Part shown: piece by piece, positions 11,848-24,950 of the stretch | How the letters are laid out: every line of letters starts with the position of its first letter | How positions within the stretch are numbered: the stretch's first letter is position 1 | DNA from: Schistosoma haematobium | Taxonomy: Eukaryota; Platyhelminthes; Trematoda; Strigeidida; Schistosomatidae | Direction: 5' to 3' | Length of the DNA: 64,000 bases | Assembly: GCF_000699445.3 (NCBI RefSeq) | Contig: NC_067196.1 | Span: forward strand, 8,095,616-8,159,615 | Program-made: the position numbers and the translations under genes | The notes under the pieces: model-generated | Seen by the model: the letters and a program-made list of their open reading frames with translations, nothing else | Told to the model about the DNA's origin: nothing | The model's database searches: none

Positions 11848-12030
11848 CTAAGCACTTACCTGGAATGCTGAAGGGAAATGAAAAAGAGGGAGACCGAAGA
11901 ACGCACTACATCGGGAATCGGAAGCAGACGTCAAAATGATGAATGGGAACTGAAAAGGATGGATGGAGAATACTGGTGGATGGCCTATTCTCCTCCACGA
12001 GGGGTGACAGGCGTCAATATGACTTTTGCC
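11848..12030 (+). mobile_element. RTE-clade LINE 3' tail fragment
   Basis: A short piece of the C-terminal end of the RTE reverse transcriptase: the plus strand reads like WNAEGK-KRGRPKNALHRES-ADVK with a stop and indels, and ends near 'ggggtgacaggcgtcaa', matching the tails at 3780-3815 and 46985-47005. It lacks a (GTAA) tail. Confidence 0.65.
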
Positions 12031-12754
12031 ATACTGTGATTTTTCTTCCGTCACGACCGACTATCAAACATTGAATACCTCCGTAGCATGTTTGAGTGTT
12101 AGTTTCGCCGTAGAAAACTTTACATTTTTCATATAAGCCAGGAAAAACGACAAATAGTGAATTACAAGAGTGTAAATAATAATTCCCGCTTCATTTTGGT
12201 TGATTTCCAGGTGCAACGTCAAAATTGTGAATGAGAATGGAATTTATCCTCACTCGTCAGTTAGCATGGTTTGATAAAAAATGTAGTAAAACAGGCTGGA
12301 TGGAAAAGACTCAATATAGTTATACTTTAGCTCGCTAACTGGAAAATATACGTTTTTAATACAACGGTTTTCAAATAACAACACACAAACACGACCCACA
12401 GTTTTAATAAGGTTGTTACACGATTATCAATTGTGTTCTATTAGTTATTGATTCATTCTCATGATTTCCATCTGAGACAAGTGAGACGCATTAATAACCA
12501 GACTACAAATGGCAGCTGTGTCAGGTGAATCGACAGGAGATCATGAACATGAGGTTTTTGCTATTTGGAATTCATTAGCAGTGTACTTGTAAACTTGAGG
12601 ATATACATTTTGTTCCTATAGTTGGTAATTCGAAGTTTGAGCAGCCCAGTAGTAATGTCTCCGATTTTTAAACTGAGTGATAAAGGACTGGATCTGCCAA
12701 GAAGCATCAGTTCCCTCAAGATTACAACATCTTGGTGAAGACAGGCGAACATTA
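12031..12754. other. No gene seen
   Basis: AT-rich spacer without supported features. Confidence 0.45.
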
Positions 12755-12945
12755 TGAAACCAGGGTTTCTTGTAGACTACCTTCAACCGCCTTACATCTC
12801 AACACAGTGACTTGACATCGCATGCACTTGAACTGGTGACTACATCGTAAGTTGATCAGTAAAATTCTGTCAGTAGTAAAATCAGACTAGCAAAACATGA
12901 CATTTGTGACCAAACAATTGTAAACAGAAGACATACTACACTGAA
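12755..12945. repeat. Fragment of TIR element family T3
   Basis: The segment with 'accagggtttcttgtagact' and 'catctcaacacagtgacttg' matches the right part of the inverted-repeat element at 58507-58930. The left terminal repeat is absent here. Confidence 0.5.
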
Positions 12946-12978
12946 ATAAATCGAGTTTTTTTTCTGATAGTAAAAATC

Positions 12979-13495
12979 TAAAATCAGAAGGGATTTTGTG
13001 GAGATTTTAGAAATTTCAATAATTGAGTCAATTGAAGCTAGACCACCATAGAAAACCTCGAAGCACTGGACGGCCGTTTCGTCCTAGTATGGGACTCCTC
13101 AACAGTACGCATCCACGATCCCGCCCCGCGAAATTCGAACCCAGGACCTGTCAGTTAAGGGCGCGAGCGTCGAACCATCAGACCACTGAGTTGGCCGGCA
13201 TCCAACGGTGTTAATGTCTAACTTCGACCAATCCACGAAATTGCTCCACCGTACGCCATTGTCTTCAGTAAGCTGATATCTCACAACAAACCTTGTTGAA
13301 CTCCACTGGTTACAGCTTCTCACTAGGACTCCAGGAAATGCCTCTTGAAGTCAGTCCCCCCCCGCGGGGGGCGGGATTGTGGACGCACATTGTTGAAGAG
13401 TCCCATACCACGACGAGACGACCGACCCGTGCTTCCAGGTTTCCCATGGTGGTCTAGCTTCAATTGATTCATGATTCCAACTACTGAAATAAAAA
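12979..13495. mobile_element. SINE2 inverted (head-to-head) dimer
   Basis: Left half on the minus strand (12979 to about 13350): 3' arm, hammerhead-like segment (CAGTAC 13103-13108 paired with GCACTG 13063-13068; core UUGAGGAG, so C3 is changed), B box (complement of 'aattcgaaccc'), A box near 13180-13195, and 5' part. Right half on the plus strand (about 13360-13495): starts in a run of C and G at the tRNA-like/ribozyme border, followed by a degraded ribozyme core and the 3' arm ending 'catgattccaactactgaaa'. Confidence 0.75.
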
Positions 13496-14429
13496 TCTTA
13501 AACAGACCAGAACAATTTCTTCCCTCTCTCCCGCTCTCTCTCTCACACACAAACACAACAAAAATTACCTTTTTGTATAAACCGAATGTAAATGGAAAAC
13601 ATTATGTTAAAAAAAATAGTATATTTTTATCCTATTGTAAAATTGAGAAGAAAAAGAAAGTACAAAAGCAAATCTATGCAAAAGTATACATTCAAGGAAA
13701 GAGAGATAATAATTGAAGAGAAGAAATGAATGGAATGGAATGAATATAACAAAATTAACCTATAAGTAGTATGATTTATTTAAGATACTTAGTTATAACT
13801 ACAAATGTAAATAGATACATGGAGAAAGGAAAATGTAAACATTGTAGTTTGGAATGACAAGATAACTATTGAATAGAGATAAATGTATGATTTCAATTTA
13901 CTTTGTACAGAATATATATAGTTATATACTATTATTTACCTATATAAATTAATGAAAAGAATAACAGAATTAAGTTGGTTAAGTTATAAAGTTTAAAAAA
14001 AACGAACCAAATAATGTTTAAATGAAGTTTTTTCCCTAAACTTGATAGTTTAATCATGCAAAATTCATTATATTATTGAATCAACAATCATCAGTATATT
14101 GGGGTAGTAAAAGTGAACTTTATCAAATGGATATAGCAATTAAATCTTAAGATGAAGTTTTATTTTGTGAAAGAAGAAAGGTGTTAAGGAGATCAAATGT
14201 ATTTCTCAATAAATGGGCACTGAAAACACTGGGAAACATTTTATCCAATCAGAATTGAATAGAAGTTTCTCAGAAACATCTAGTAAGTGAAGAATTGTAT
14301 GTCATACTTCTGATTGGATAATTGCCTATACTGATACTATGTTCAGTATGGTGGATCCAGAAACTACCAGAAACACAAGGCAATCTGAAATACTATGAAT
14401 ACCCACGATTCCCTGTGCATAAATAATCT
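13496..14429. other. AT-rich spacer, no gene seen
   Basis: Starts with a CT/CA-rich stretch (13516-13560) and continues very AT-rich. An 81-codon frame here is low-complexity (Lys/Asn/Tyr-rich) and is not called. Confidence 0.45.
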
Positions 14430-14985
14430 TGGAGCAAAGGGTTCTTTTCACACTTTGCGCATTTTCTCTCGTAGATCCCAGATGCCCTGGTACGGCCGAC
14501 GGTACGGAGTCAGCCCACCTGCTTCAAATGATCTCACATGGCCACATGCATACAACCACTAACAGGGAAGTCCTACTCACTGCCTTCTCGCGGCATTACT
14601 GTTGTTTACGAAATTCAGAGGACGAAAAGCCTATGTCCGGAACTTTAACCGGGTTGATGGATACAGAGTCTACCTAGGGGAGTTGGACAACGTGATTCCA
14701 AACTAATGGTGCACATGGGCTCCGGTATCCTGAAGGATAAATGTCGTATGAACCAATCGTTGGTCACCAGCTACCATAGGACTGCATCTCCTGACGTTGC
14801 TGTACTACATTGTGAATCAGACCTTTAGGTAAAACGTTCCGGGTGTGGCCCCCCTAAGAAAACTACCTGCCTCGGTTTGGTCACCCGTGCAGTATCCCAA
14901 CCTTCATACAAATCGAATGATTTATGTGGCGCATAACTATTTGGTACCTCTTCGTACCAATATTCATGTGTTTAAATAAATAATA
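14430..14985 (-). repeat. R1 interspersed repeat, full-length
   Basis: Minus-strand copy of the family at 33689-34245. Shared blocks include 'cgcggcattactgttgttta', 'cctaggggagttggacaac' and 'tttatgtggcgcataac'. Its reading frames are not conserved between copies. Confidence 0.7.
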
Positions 14986-15337
14986 AATGTGTACATTTTA
15001 GTCTAGGGTTATAAAAAAAATTTAGGAAACTGATTCAAGTGTACAGTTGGAAAACTTATCATAAACCACCCAGCTTAGATAACAAAACTTCATTGAAATT
15101 ATCTACCTGACTCATAAATCTTTTCAATCATATCAAAATCATACGAGCATAACAAGTTTTTAATGATTATTTATGATCATTTTAGGAATATACTATTTAT
15201 AATATTACCAAATTAAAACATTTATTATGAAAAAGACTACATTGAATGTCTATACGATAACATGTAAAAAACAATTTTCACTTAATGATAGATATATCAG
15301 TGTACATATATTTAAAAGTTACTATATATTAACTATC
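14986..15337. other. No gene seen
   Basis: Very AT-rich spacer. Confidence 0.45.
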
Positions 15338-15645
15338 GTGACTATCGTAACCAATGATTGTAGACTCTTGGTGACATGGCTCAAAATCGATCACAATGAT
15401 GTCGGTGTATACACACTCTATCTTCTCTTAAACTATGAGATTAAAATCGCTTCATATCTTTCTTCCTATCAACTAATTCTTTCTTCCTGTACTATATCAT
15501 TATATGCAATCTTTCTTTTATATATTACTACCATTGACTTAATTACTCCTATGAATTCGGTGTTCATCTTGTTGTGCTAATGAGGTATGGCAAATTGGAC
15601 CGATGCATATATGTGCCTGGTCCTACGTTGTAGCTGAATGACATA
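15338..15645 (+). mobile_element. LINE tail repeat (R3), 5'-truncated
   Basis: Nearly identical to 40240-40553 from 'gtgactatcgtaaccaatg' to 'acgttgtagctgaatgaca'. The fuller copy at 40103 reads as the C-terminal end of a LINE-type protein. The abrupt start at 15338 fits 5' truncation during target-primed reverse transcription. Confidence 0.65.
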
Positions 15646-15914
15646 TTAACTAGACCAATGTGAAATAGCATTTCCTTAATAAAACTGATAAAATAAATTT
15701 ATAACAGATTTCTTTATAGAAGGAAAGAATAACAGTATTTTAAACAATAATGACCATAGGTATTGTGTATGACAGTTTGGTTGATTACAATAGGCAACTA
15801 AGAAGTATTGGATTTTATTTAATGTTTGTCTGTTTATAAGATTAAGTAGGCATTTAGACTCTAGAGTCAATAAAATATCTTAACCTGGTCAAGTGTATTA
15901 ATAATCCTTTTCTT

Positions 15915-16190
15915 CATTATTACAGTAGTGTATGCTACATCTGTTGGCAGACATAAGTAGTATATAACAGCAGTCGGAAAGGGAATGCCTGCCAACAGAA
16001 AATTGAAATGAAGAGAAAAAGAAGGAAATCGGACAGCAACCGAGATAACAACAGAATCAGAAGAATAATGAAGTATGTAAAGGACACTGCAAAGATGTGC
16101 AAATGATGTACTTAATGTATAATTTCCATATTTTGCTTAGCAACTGTATAATTGTGCATTAAAACTGAGTTCTCGTTCACTACACTACTA
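15915..16190 (-). repeat. R2 interspersed repeat
   Basis: Minus-strand copy: begins (on its own strand) at 'gtagtgtagtgaacgagaac' near 16190 and ends near the complement of 'gtatgctacatctgttggca'. Confidence 0.6.
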
Positions 16191-16294
16191 CTTCTTTTGA
16201 AACCGTGAAAATGAAACAGTAGGAAACGCTGATTTATAGAGGGAAATATTACACTATTACTACATACATAACTTCAGAACTGAGCGTGTACTTA

Positions 16295-16690
16295 CAAACA
16301 TTGGTGTATGGAGGCATCAAATATATATGCGCCACACAAATGGTTCGATTTGTGTGAGGGATGGAATACCGCCCGGACGCCCAAACAGAGCATGGTAGCA
16401 CAGTGTAATGAACGAGAACACCAGTGGGGCACAACCAAATGTATTTGAACACAAAATTACAGAATGTCTTACTAGAATCTGAGAACCATATGGTAAATAC
16501 TTCATTTACAAAATATCACTCAATTGTCTCAGACTAAATTGTTTCTTCGTTTCACACCAACCACCCTCTGTTCTCATTCTCTTCGATCTTAATCTTCTGC
16601 ATCCAGACATTCGACTTTCGATTGGTGGTACATACTACTTATATCTATTGGCATCAGTGGCATACATCACAATAGTATAATAGCAGAAGT
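16295..16690 (+). repeat. R1 fragment followed by R2 copy
   Basis: 16295-16395 resembles the start of R1 ('atatgcgccacacaaatgg'). From about 16398 ('cacagtgtaatgaacgagaac') to 16690 it is an R2 copy. R2 copies of opposite orientation lie either side of about 16200-16395. Confidence 0.55.
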
Positions 16691-16972
16691 TTTTCTAGAG
16701 TATACCTTCTAGCATCAATGCACATAAATGTCTACATAACATTGGAAACGTGTAGTACTAATGTTTAAATCAACAATAATGAAAACTTACATTGAAGTTT
16801 TTGTTCCCGTATAAGAGACACGTGTTTTATGTCGTAAACGTGCAGCTATTGGCTCGTCTTCACTATAGTTAATGAATAGTTATTTTTTTGAAAAAATGAA
16901 AACAAAATATAATATAGTTGGAAGAATGAACACTGAAATTTAGATGAACATTTATTGAACACACTTTCTTAT
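16691..16972. other. No gene seen
   Basis: AT-rich spacer. Confidence 0.45.
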
Positions 16973-17640
16973 CAGAAGGGGTTTTGTGGAGATTGTAGTA
17001 ATTTCAGTGGTCGAGATCATGAGTCAATTGAAGCTAGATCATCGTGGAAAACATGGAAGCACTGGATGGCTGTTTCGTCCTATTGTGGGACTCCTTTGCA
17101 GTACGCAGCCATGATCCCGCCTCGCGAGATTCAAACCCAGGACCTATCAGTCTCGCGCGTGAGCGCCTAACTACTAGACCACTGAGACGGCCGGTATTCA
17201 ACGGCGCTAATGTCTAGCTTTAACTAATCCACGAAATTGGCCGACACATCCACTATTGTCGTCAGTGAGTTACTATCTCACAACTGACCCGGTTGAACTT
17301 CACTGGTCACTGCTTCTCACTAGAACTCCAGGATATACATCTTGACGCCAGTCACTAGTGAGAATATGTTGATTAGTATCAAAAGGGGTTTTGTGGAGAT
17401 TGTAGTAATCTCAGTGGTCGAGATCACGAGTCTATTGAAGCTAGACCACCATGGAAAACCTGAAAGCACCGAAAGGTCCTGGGTTCAAGTCCCGCGAAGC
17501 GGGGTCTTGGATGCGCACTGATGAGGGGTCCCATAATAGGACGAAACAGCCGACCAGTGCTTCCAGGTTTTACATGGTGGTCTAGCTTCAATTGACTCAT
17601 GATCTCAACTATTGAAATTACTATAATATCCACAAAAACT
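16973..17640. mobile_element. SINE2 inverted dimer with repeated arm
   Basis: The left minus-strand copy (16973 to about 17365) has hammerhead stem strands GCACTG (17059-17064) and CAGTAC (17099-17104) and a damaged core (CAAAGGAG). A second minus-orientation 3' arm (about 17378-17462) is then fused directly to a plus-strand copy that starts at the B box ('ggtcctgggttcaagtccc', near 17474) and runs through a damaged ribozyme core (GCACTGATGAGG; cleavage triplet GAC) to the 3' arm at 17635. The A box of the right copy is missing. Confidence 0.75.
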
Positions 17641-19441
17641 CTTCTGATATTATTCGATGGTGAGCTAGACCAATTTGAAAACTTCCCTTGTTGTTTTAGT
17701 AGGTTAACTTGCTAAAGTTTCATAGTTTATTTATTTTATTATTACTATTAGCTTTATTCAATATCTAGGGATGAAGTGAGAAATACTTTATCAATATGAT
17801 TAGATTAATTATTGAAGACAAAGTTGAGAGTAACAAGTGAGACTTTTATTCTCATAGGTAATTAGTGATCTGTGTGTTTGATAGAATAATGTTTTACAAT
17901 CTTATGGATATTTATTTGATTTATAGTTGTAAAATTTGGTGATGATTTTTTTATATAGACATGGAGCACTGTATTACTTGTTAAAACACCATTGGATAGC
18001 TTTGAGTCGAAGCTTATAACATTCACCCCAAATACCTACTTCGATCTGGACAGTTAGGGGTAGTATCACTAGTGTTTTTTATCCTGATTGTATTCTCTTT
18101 CTTTCCTTTCTTCTTTGAAATGTTATATCTGTGTGTTATGTGGTGTATGCTGTTTTTGATGCCCATTTGTACCAGATTTTGTATGTATTAAATAAGTGAG
18201 AACACGTACAGAAATTTACCTTTTAAAGATGCGAGATAAACATGATAGTCCGTCCATTAATGAAGAAATATAAGTTTAATCCTAGTCTGTAGCATCACAG
18301 CAGTGATCATCAATCACACCCTATACAGAGAACTAGGAACCTTTGGGTTTTTTCATATTAATATGAAGGTTCCGATTGCTAAATGGATACACCGAATAAA
18401 TCCTAGAATATAATACGATGATTAATACACATGTTATTTTCGAAAAATATGGCGGTACTGAATTTGGACTTGTGGGATTCAAAACAGAACACTTTAGAAT
18501 TAATAAAGGGACTGAGTAGTTGCATGACAACTCCAGTTTTTAGTGATTTCTTCGAATTATATCACTTCATCAAAGAAACTACCATGAAAATAAATGCAAT
18601 CAATACATATAGATGCACCAATTAATTTATGATTATAAATCGGCATGTGGTAAGACTCACATATTATAAGCGACTTGTACCCTTGGTTTTTTCTAAAAAT
18701 AAATCAGAAAATATAAAATAGTGCAGTATTTAAACAACCGGTTATTCAAAAAGAGGGTCCACTCTCCCTCTTCAAATGCTATCACATGGCCACGCACATT
18801 TATATGATTAATACCCCTCACTATAGTACGACTGCTTTATCATTTTAGCTATGAATTAGCGAGGTAAAAAGTATAAGAAAACTCTAAAAACCAGAACCAA
18901 TAGACAGGCGAAAACTGAATCCATTTTCACTATGCAAACCGATTTTGAGCTACATCACTCCATGTCCTTAATTGTTAATCGTGGTAATCGGGTGGACTCA
19001 ACCAGGATTAGAACAATAGTCAATTATTTTGTGGACTGACGTCACGTTTTGATTTGACCGGTCCCACTTTTTCTCCAACCTATTACTACATCAACCGATA
19101 TTACATTGAGACAGACGATGATCGGGTATGAGTAACGCATGTCCCAACAACCTCAGTCGATGACGATTCACAACTACACCAATGGAATCGCTTATTACCC
19201 TGCGTCTAACTTGATTAGTGCTCACTAGAATGTTCTAACATACTCGAGAATGTTTCACATACGACGAAATACTGGTAATCTATAAATTTTCTCTGAGCAT
19301 GAATATATTGCATAGCAGATTGCTGACTCGTTTGATAACTGTGACATGTGATTTCCTAAACCAAAGTTTGAACAGCGGGAACAATCGGTTATGGGAATGG
19401 CCTTGGCTGGTTTATCCGACCTGAATATACCGCAAGTGCTT
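17641..19441. other. No gene seen
   Basis: 1.8 kb AT-rich spacer. A minus-strand R1 scrap ('caaatgctatcacatggcca', about 18770-18800) is present. Short frames at 18333-18625 lack splice or family support. Confidence 0.4.
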
Positions 19442-22140
19442 TTACAAGACTGCACTGAAAATAAAGCCGTTGAAACGTTCTCTACAAACAATACCAGCCT
19501 GGAATATAAAATAAACAAGATGTTTAAATTTTGAGATGTGACCATTTGAAATCACTTCAGCGTACTTCAAAACCGATTCAGACTACTGGATCACTACAAA
19601 ACAATCTTTAAGATGTGACTAATTTTTAATTCTATCTGACCAATACTGAAGCTTAAATTCCCGACCGTTGTTGTTACCTTGACGTGGTGGTCGGGCTTGC
19701 CTATCGTGATGAAGCAACTGAGCTATACTGGCTGGAACAACTGTTCCTCAAGGTCCTACCATGTCAGACAGGTCGGTTGAAGAGCGGTAAGACTAAAAGC
19801 AACAAACCCAAGGTCCGAAGGCGAAGTCGTACTGCTGACTGTACAGAGGTGCGACAGCAGTAAGGTGTTTCCTTCAGACAACCAGCATGACAGCGATGCT
19901 GCCTTCCCACAAGGAGGGGCGGGGTCAGAAAAGGTCGACCCTAAAAACGCACACCTCGCCTTATCCCACGGATATCCGTCTCCGGCGGTAAGGTCCCCAA
20001 AAGTACGGAGCTAACACAAAAATTACCCATAAAAAGGTCGTGTGTGATTGATTTCAAGCAGTTGTCCCTTGGGCACTGCGGTCACACTCCCAGGTCACTA
20101 AGACCACCTCTAATCCAATTTCTTTTTCAGGTACCTCCAGAACAACCCTTTCACGGTGTGGGCAACCGGGAAGTGATAACCGCCCTCATACCTCTAACAG
20201 CACTCAAGACCACTGTATTCATAATCAACCTCCGACTGACTGGAACTTAAAGTACGATATGCAAAAAGAAATAGTTTTTTTTAAAAAGGTACCAACATAC
20301 CCGAACAGTAGATGGTTGATGAATAGTTGAGTCATTTTCAGTTGAATTAGAGGTTGACATTTTGCTGTGATCCAAAGTAGATGAAGTGCTAACATTCGCA
20401 CGTCGTCTTCTCTGAGTATTGGCTGGCTGTAATCGCCTGTGTCGAGGAACAAGTGTTGGAGGGGTTACAGGATCGGCAATGACTACTGGGGAATTCATTA
20501 CTTCAGACAGATGAGACGAATTAGTTCGTTTGCTTAAACGGATCAAATATATCAAATTATTTTACTTTAATCAGATCAGTTGTATTTATGATAAGCTTTA
20601 CAGAATAAATTTTACATGTAGGGTGAATGAATTAGCTGAACATAACATAGGACATGTGTGCGTCGGTTCAAGTTTGCACACCACAACAGCATAACCAGAT
20701 GTGACAATGGTATGTGCGGAAATAGCATTAACAGAGGTGACAAAGATGAATCATCCAAGATATCGTTCGAAAAGAAAATATGGATTCGTGCAGTGAATAA
20801 TTAAGACTTGGAACCTACATGAGGACCATTTTGAACGATTTTGAGTCAAGTCACTCAGTCTCTAACCCTTGGTCACAATAATCGCATGGAGCCCAACTAG
20901 GTAGTATGTACCTATATGCATAGCTTAGTTCAATAGCCAATGGTTTCATGGACTTACTTCACGTTTGCCTTAGACACCCTTACCTAGTCCTTTCTTCTAA
21001 ATTTGTGCAGACATCACTTACATTTTTATGGGACTTTGTGACGATCATGTTATACAAAATCTTACCTTTTTGTTGACCTCATATTTGGATTCTTTTGGGC
21101 ACTTTTCGTCACCACTAGACATTCAGACTGATGAGACAATGACTGGTCACTGACGACAGGAGTTGCCTTGCGTCTGGGTCGAAGCTGCCGGACTGTCGAA
21201 GGAACGGCAAAAGTTGATTGAACCGATGAATTAACGACTGAACTATCAGGTGAAATTTCACGTTTTCTCTTGGCATGACACTTTTTAACCGTAGCAATCT
21301 CTGGACATACTTCTTTGGATGGTGAAATATTCTCCTTATCTAGAGATGTGTAATTAGCAACTGTTTGTTCATTACATTCCTTCTAAAATGAATTTTCACA
21401 AAGAAATGATTAAAAATGACCTGTATGGCTAATTTACATTGTTTACTATTCTTTTTCATACTTTCATTTAAGTATGAAGCACTTAGTACAATCTGAACAT
21501 GTTCTCTTAGGTTTCCGTTTTTGTACTTTTGCAATTAAGTTTCTATTAGTTTCAAAGACCCATAAACCGTTGGATTTAAGGTTAAATACAAACATTATAT
21601 AAGAACCACGATAAAAGAAAACACACACCTGGGGATATTTAGTTGGACGGGGAGTAGACTCATTAACAGGTGATGATGTGAACAATCCATACTGTCTAGA
21701 GGATGCCATATGTGAACTTGTCCGCAAATCACCGATTCTTGAAATTCTATTTGGTTTCAGTGACAAAGAAATATCGAGTGAAACTATGTCACATGAAGTT
21801 CGAAGGCTAAGTTATAAGGTGAGAAAGACAAGTAGTAAAAGGTTAAGACAGTAAATACAACTAAAAAACTTATTATCATCAGGAATAAATATCATAATTA
21901 GGGGGAAAGTCAGTCAGTCAGTTATTCATAACGTTGAAAAACCTACCTTGTGTTCCCATAGTTATCAAAAGTGAGAGTGTATTTTCTAGCTGTATCAAAA
22001 ACAGAAGTCCTCCGATTACCCGACTCGTCGTAAATAGAACAGTCACCATTTGTTGTACCATCAAAGATGTAAGATCTGTCCACAAAAGACTGACCAGGTG
22101 GTGTCCGTGGAATTTTATCTCGCTTTTGAAAAGGATCCAT
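19442..22140 (-). CDS. Spliced gene of unknown function; basic Ser/Thr-rich protein with KEN motif
   Basis: Predicted by joining minus-strand exons 22140-21947, 21806-21629, 21525-21421, 21382-21066, 20532-20301 and 19498-19442 (194, 178, 105, 317, 232 and 57 nt). Every junction has GT and AG, and every phase agrees, giving 360 residues from ATG (MDPFQKRDKIPRTPPGQSF) to TAA (ending FNGFIFSAVL). The third intron is only 38 nt, a typical schistosome feature. The protein is polar and rich in Ser, Thr, Arg and Lys with no recognised domain. It holds a KEN tripeptide at residues 175-177 (SLDKENISPSKE), which in other proteins can be an APC/C degron, and basic stretches such as RQLRPRRK and TQRRRRA. 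This suggests, but does not show, a nuclear protein regulated in the cell cycle. An acceptor-like 'cttcag' lies 26 bases upstream of the ATG, so a 5' untranslated exon or trans-splicing is possible. The last intron (802 bp) contains a LINE fragment. The last short exon is the least certain part. Confidence 0.55.
19665..20250 (+). mobile_element. LINE 5'-region-like repeat inside intron
   Basis: GC-richer than its surroundings. Contains 'gacgtggtggtcgggcttgc', 'ctatactggctggaacaac', 'gcgacagcagtaaggtg' and 'acctccagaacaaccctttc'. These phrases recur in schistosome LINE 5' regions as I remember them, probably of RTE type. It has no intact reading frame and ends at 'ctgactggaacttaaag'. It lies in the last intron of the unknown gene, on the opposite strand. 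Confidence 0.45.
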
Positions 22141-23885
22141 GTACTGAATCACAAACTCTGACCCTGAAGATTAGCAAGACAAAAGAGTTGAAACACCACT
22201 TCAACAAAAATGAAGTCCGAAAACTTGTCAAAAAATAAGAAAACCAGGCTGTAAAACTCCCCAATGTGTTCTGCACTAATAGCTGTCAGTAAGTCACCTC
22301 CCTAAAATATAAGTTTCAAAATATCTTGAACGTAAATTCTCTATATTCGCACTAATACAACCTGAGTCAACATGCAGCATTGCCCATAAATAGTAAAGAA
22401 ACCGTTTTATCTTCCAACGAAATAAAATTATTTAGGCAGTCATGCTTTATAAACATAATGAAGGAAAATCAACAATCATCACTACTTATCAAATATGTGG
22501 TGAACAATCAAGATAGGTCTCAGTTTCCGCTCACAACAACCTGAGAATTATGGCAAACTACAGCCTGAAAGTGCAGACAATCACGTTGTATTCGCACTAT
22601 AACCGTGATCAGAGGCTAACGACCTTGGATGTGATAACGCAGATGTACTGAAACCTTATGTATTGCTCGATTTTGAATTGCAATACTATTTCGTACTTTT
22701 AACTTCCCGAATTCATCACTTCTTTCCGAACCATACTGCTGTTTACATATAATTTCTAGGGTTAAAACGTTTCAAGCCCTTACTTAATAACTGATAAATT
22801 ACGAGCCCAAAAGATTGTTATGAGCAAGACTGACGAGATGCTCGGGTTGATAAAAAATGAACGATTTGAATTTTGGTAACGGATTCCAAGAAATATATTT
22901 CAACTCGAGTTAAACTGTTTTCCTTAACTAGACTTTGATTAAAATACAGAAAAATCTATCAGTTGCATACCTTCTGGCACACAGATTTTCTCACTGGCTG
23001 GCCAACTATCGGATGGATTATTACCATAGTTGATCTATTCGAGAGACAAATCATACGCAAAAACTGGTAAGAATCTTTTAGTCTTTTGATTATGAACCGA
23101 AAACGCACTTGTCTACGCGGAACTCATTGGAGTCTAACAAATTATGGAGTAACTGGACCAAAGCCCTCTAACATAATTCAAGCTCATATAATAAATAGAG
23201 GACTTTAGGTGTTAAGTCATCATCCAAGTGTTAATGTTTTCATTAACTGCATTGAGTGATTGAGATTTCACAACTTAAAGAATAGTAAAAATCAATCAGA
23301 TGTGAAATCCTTACTCTAAGACAAGTAAATCAGTCTACACGAACCGATTGTACAAAAGAGCCACAAAACGAATTTACGTAACGCACCAAGGTCACCGTTC
23401 CGAAGAAACGAGGTTATCCATCCTCATTTCAATACTTATTATTGGTAATATAAAGCAATTGTAAAATTTGTTCGATTGTCGTGGTTTTAATTAAGGGTTG
23501 ACATGACTTAAAAAGAAACTGAAGAATATGTGGTACTTTTTTACGTTGAAGTGTCTGACTTTTCACGGGTGCGAATCCAAGATCTCAGCTCCACAGGAGT
23601 AGCCCGTATACCACTCACCCCAATCAAAGATCTTGGATTTTTTATGACTTAACACCGGTCTTATGTACGCCGTGATTTGTATTTCCCGTTGGGTTGTTGA
23701 GAGGGTAGACTGATTTCGTAACATGCTAAATAGCATAAACGAATACTACGTCCACATACAAAAAATAAGATAATCGAGGAGGTAGGGTCAAAAACCACCT
23801 AGATCTACCATTGTTTTGAAATCGTTTTTGCGTCCTTTTTGAAGAGGAGTGCTAAGGCGAAGATTTAAGTAAACGTGTTTTGCCT
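22141..23885. other. No gene seen; upstream of the unknown gene
   Basis: 1.7 kb of unique-looking sequence. It may hold the promoter and 5' untranslated exons of the minus-strand gene, but no element can be pointed to. Confidence 0.4.
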
Positions 23886-24209
23886 TGTAGCGGTAAATAA
23901 ATCCCCAAAATAAATAGCTCTGTAAGTTTTCGACATTGGATGCTAACCAGATTAGTTTTAATGGACTCACCTAGCTGAAGGCGCTCGGTCATGCATCCGC
24001 AACGGATCACGTGTGGGAACACTGTGCTCAACTACTATTGCAATCGCTAGCCAGATTAGGTCAGATAATTCCGATATATTGGGAATCGTCAAGTACAACT
24101 TCTGATCTCCTCGATTCTGTCTTTTGATTTCTCTTGGTGGGTACGAGTTATATAAGAAGGTGTTACTGGTAAAAGCGTTGTCAAACACTGAATATCTGTG
24201 CCGTCTTCA
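23886..24209 (+). repeat. 5' LTR (family A)
   Basis: Matches the partial 3' LTR at 26438-26539 and the solo LTRs at 27256-27580 and 52911-53233 (minus). Ends in 'ccgtcttca'. No clear target duplication is seen around the whole element (gcct against ggct). Confidence 0.8.
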
Positions 24210-24386
24210 TTGGTGAGCCTAACGTGATCTGGTACACCAAATCGTAAACTGTGAGTCTGTTCCATTTTGGGATTCTATATATCATTGCTTTATTTTAATT
24301 TTTTATACATCGTGATATTTTTCCCCCGCGTTTTCGGGATATCTATATATTTTTCACTCGTGTATTCTAGTGCTTAATTTTCCCCT

Positions 24387-24950
24387 ATGGCTGAACAGAC
24401 CACCAAGGTATTTAAGGTTAAGACTATGTTCCCACCCTCGTTCCAGCTCATGCCCTTCTGGCCCGACAATATCGAAGCCTGGTACTGCTACGCAGAAGCC
24501 GACTTCCACGAGCACGGCGTGAACGACACACGTGCACAATTCCTCTCAGTAGTCAAGGCACTACCGCGGGAATTCAACGGGTACGTAACACCTAGTATGT
24601 TTGCTAGCGATGTTTCTGAACCGTACGAAACATTAAAGCGTTCCATCCTTAAACGAGGAGACCTAACCGATTGACAAATGTTAGACCAACTTTTTAATAA
24701 CATAGACCTGCAACACGGTTCTGCGACGGGCATGTTGCAAAGGATGAGAGAGGTTATAGGACTAAGAACTTTCGACGAAGGCCTATTCAAATAACTTTCC
24801 TTGTCCAAACTTCTCCAACAGGTGCAAGCGGTTCTGGTCTCGTTTCAGAACAACGCCTTAGACGAACTGGCTGCATCTGCCGATCGCATTTTAGAAATTA
24901 CGAGATCTTCTACCGAGGTTTTTACGTCAAAAAAAGCCTCAAACGACTCA
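24387..24950 (+). pseudogene. gag-like remnant of the LTR element
   Basis: Open from ATG for 95 codons (MAEQTTKVFKVKTMFPPSFQ...), with residues like FWPDNIEAWYCYAEADF that fit the start of gag in CsRn1-type elements. A TGA stop at 24672 interrupts it. Similar coding character continues to about 24950 with further stops (for example TAA near 24792). Confidence 0.7.

Noticed and set aside
20044..20250. 68-codon plus frame overlapping the unknown gene's intron
   Set aside because: Part of the LINE 5'-region-like repeat; no start context or continuation.
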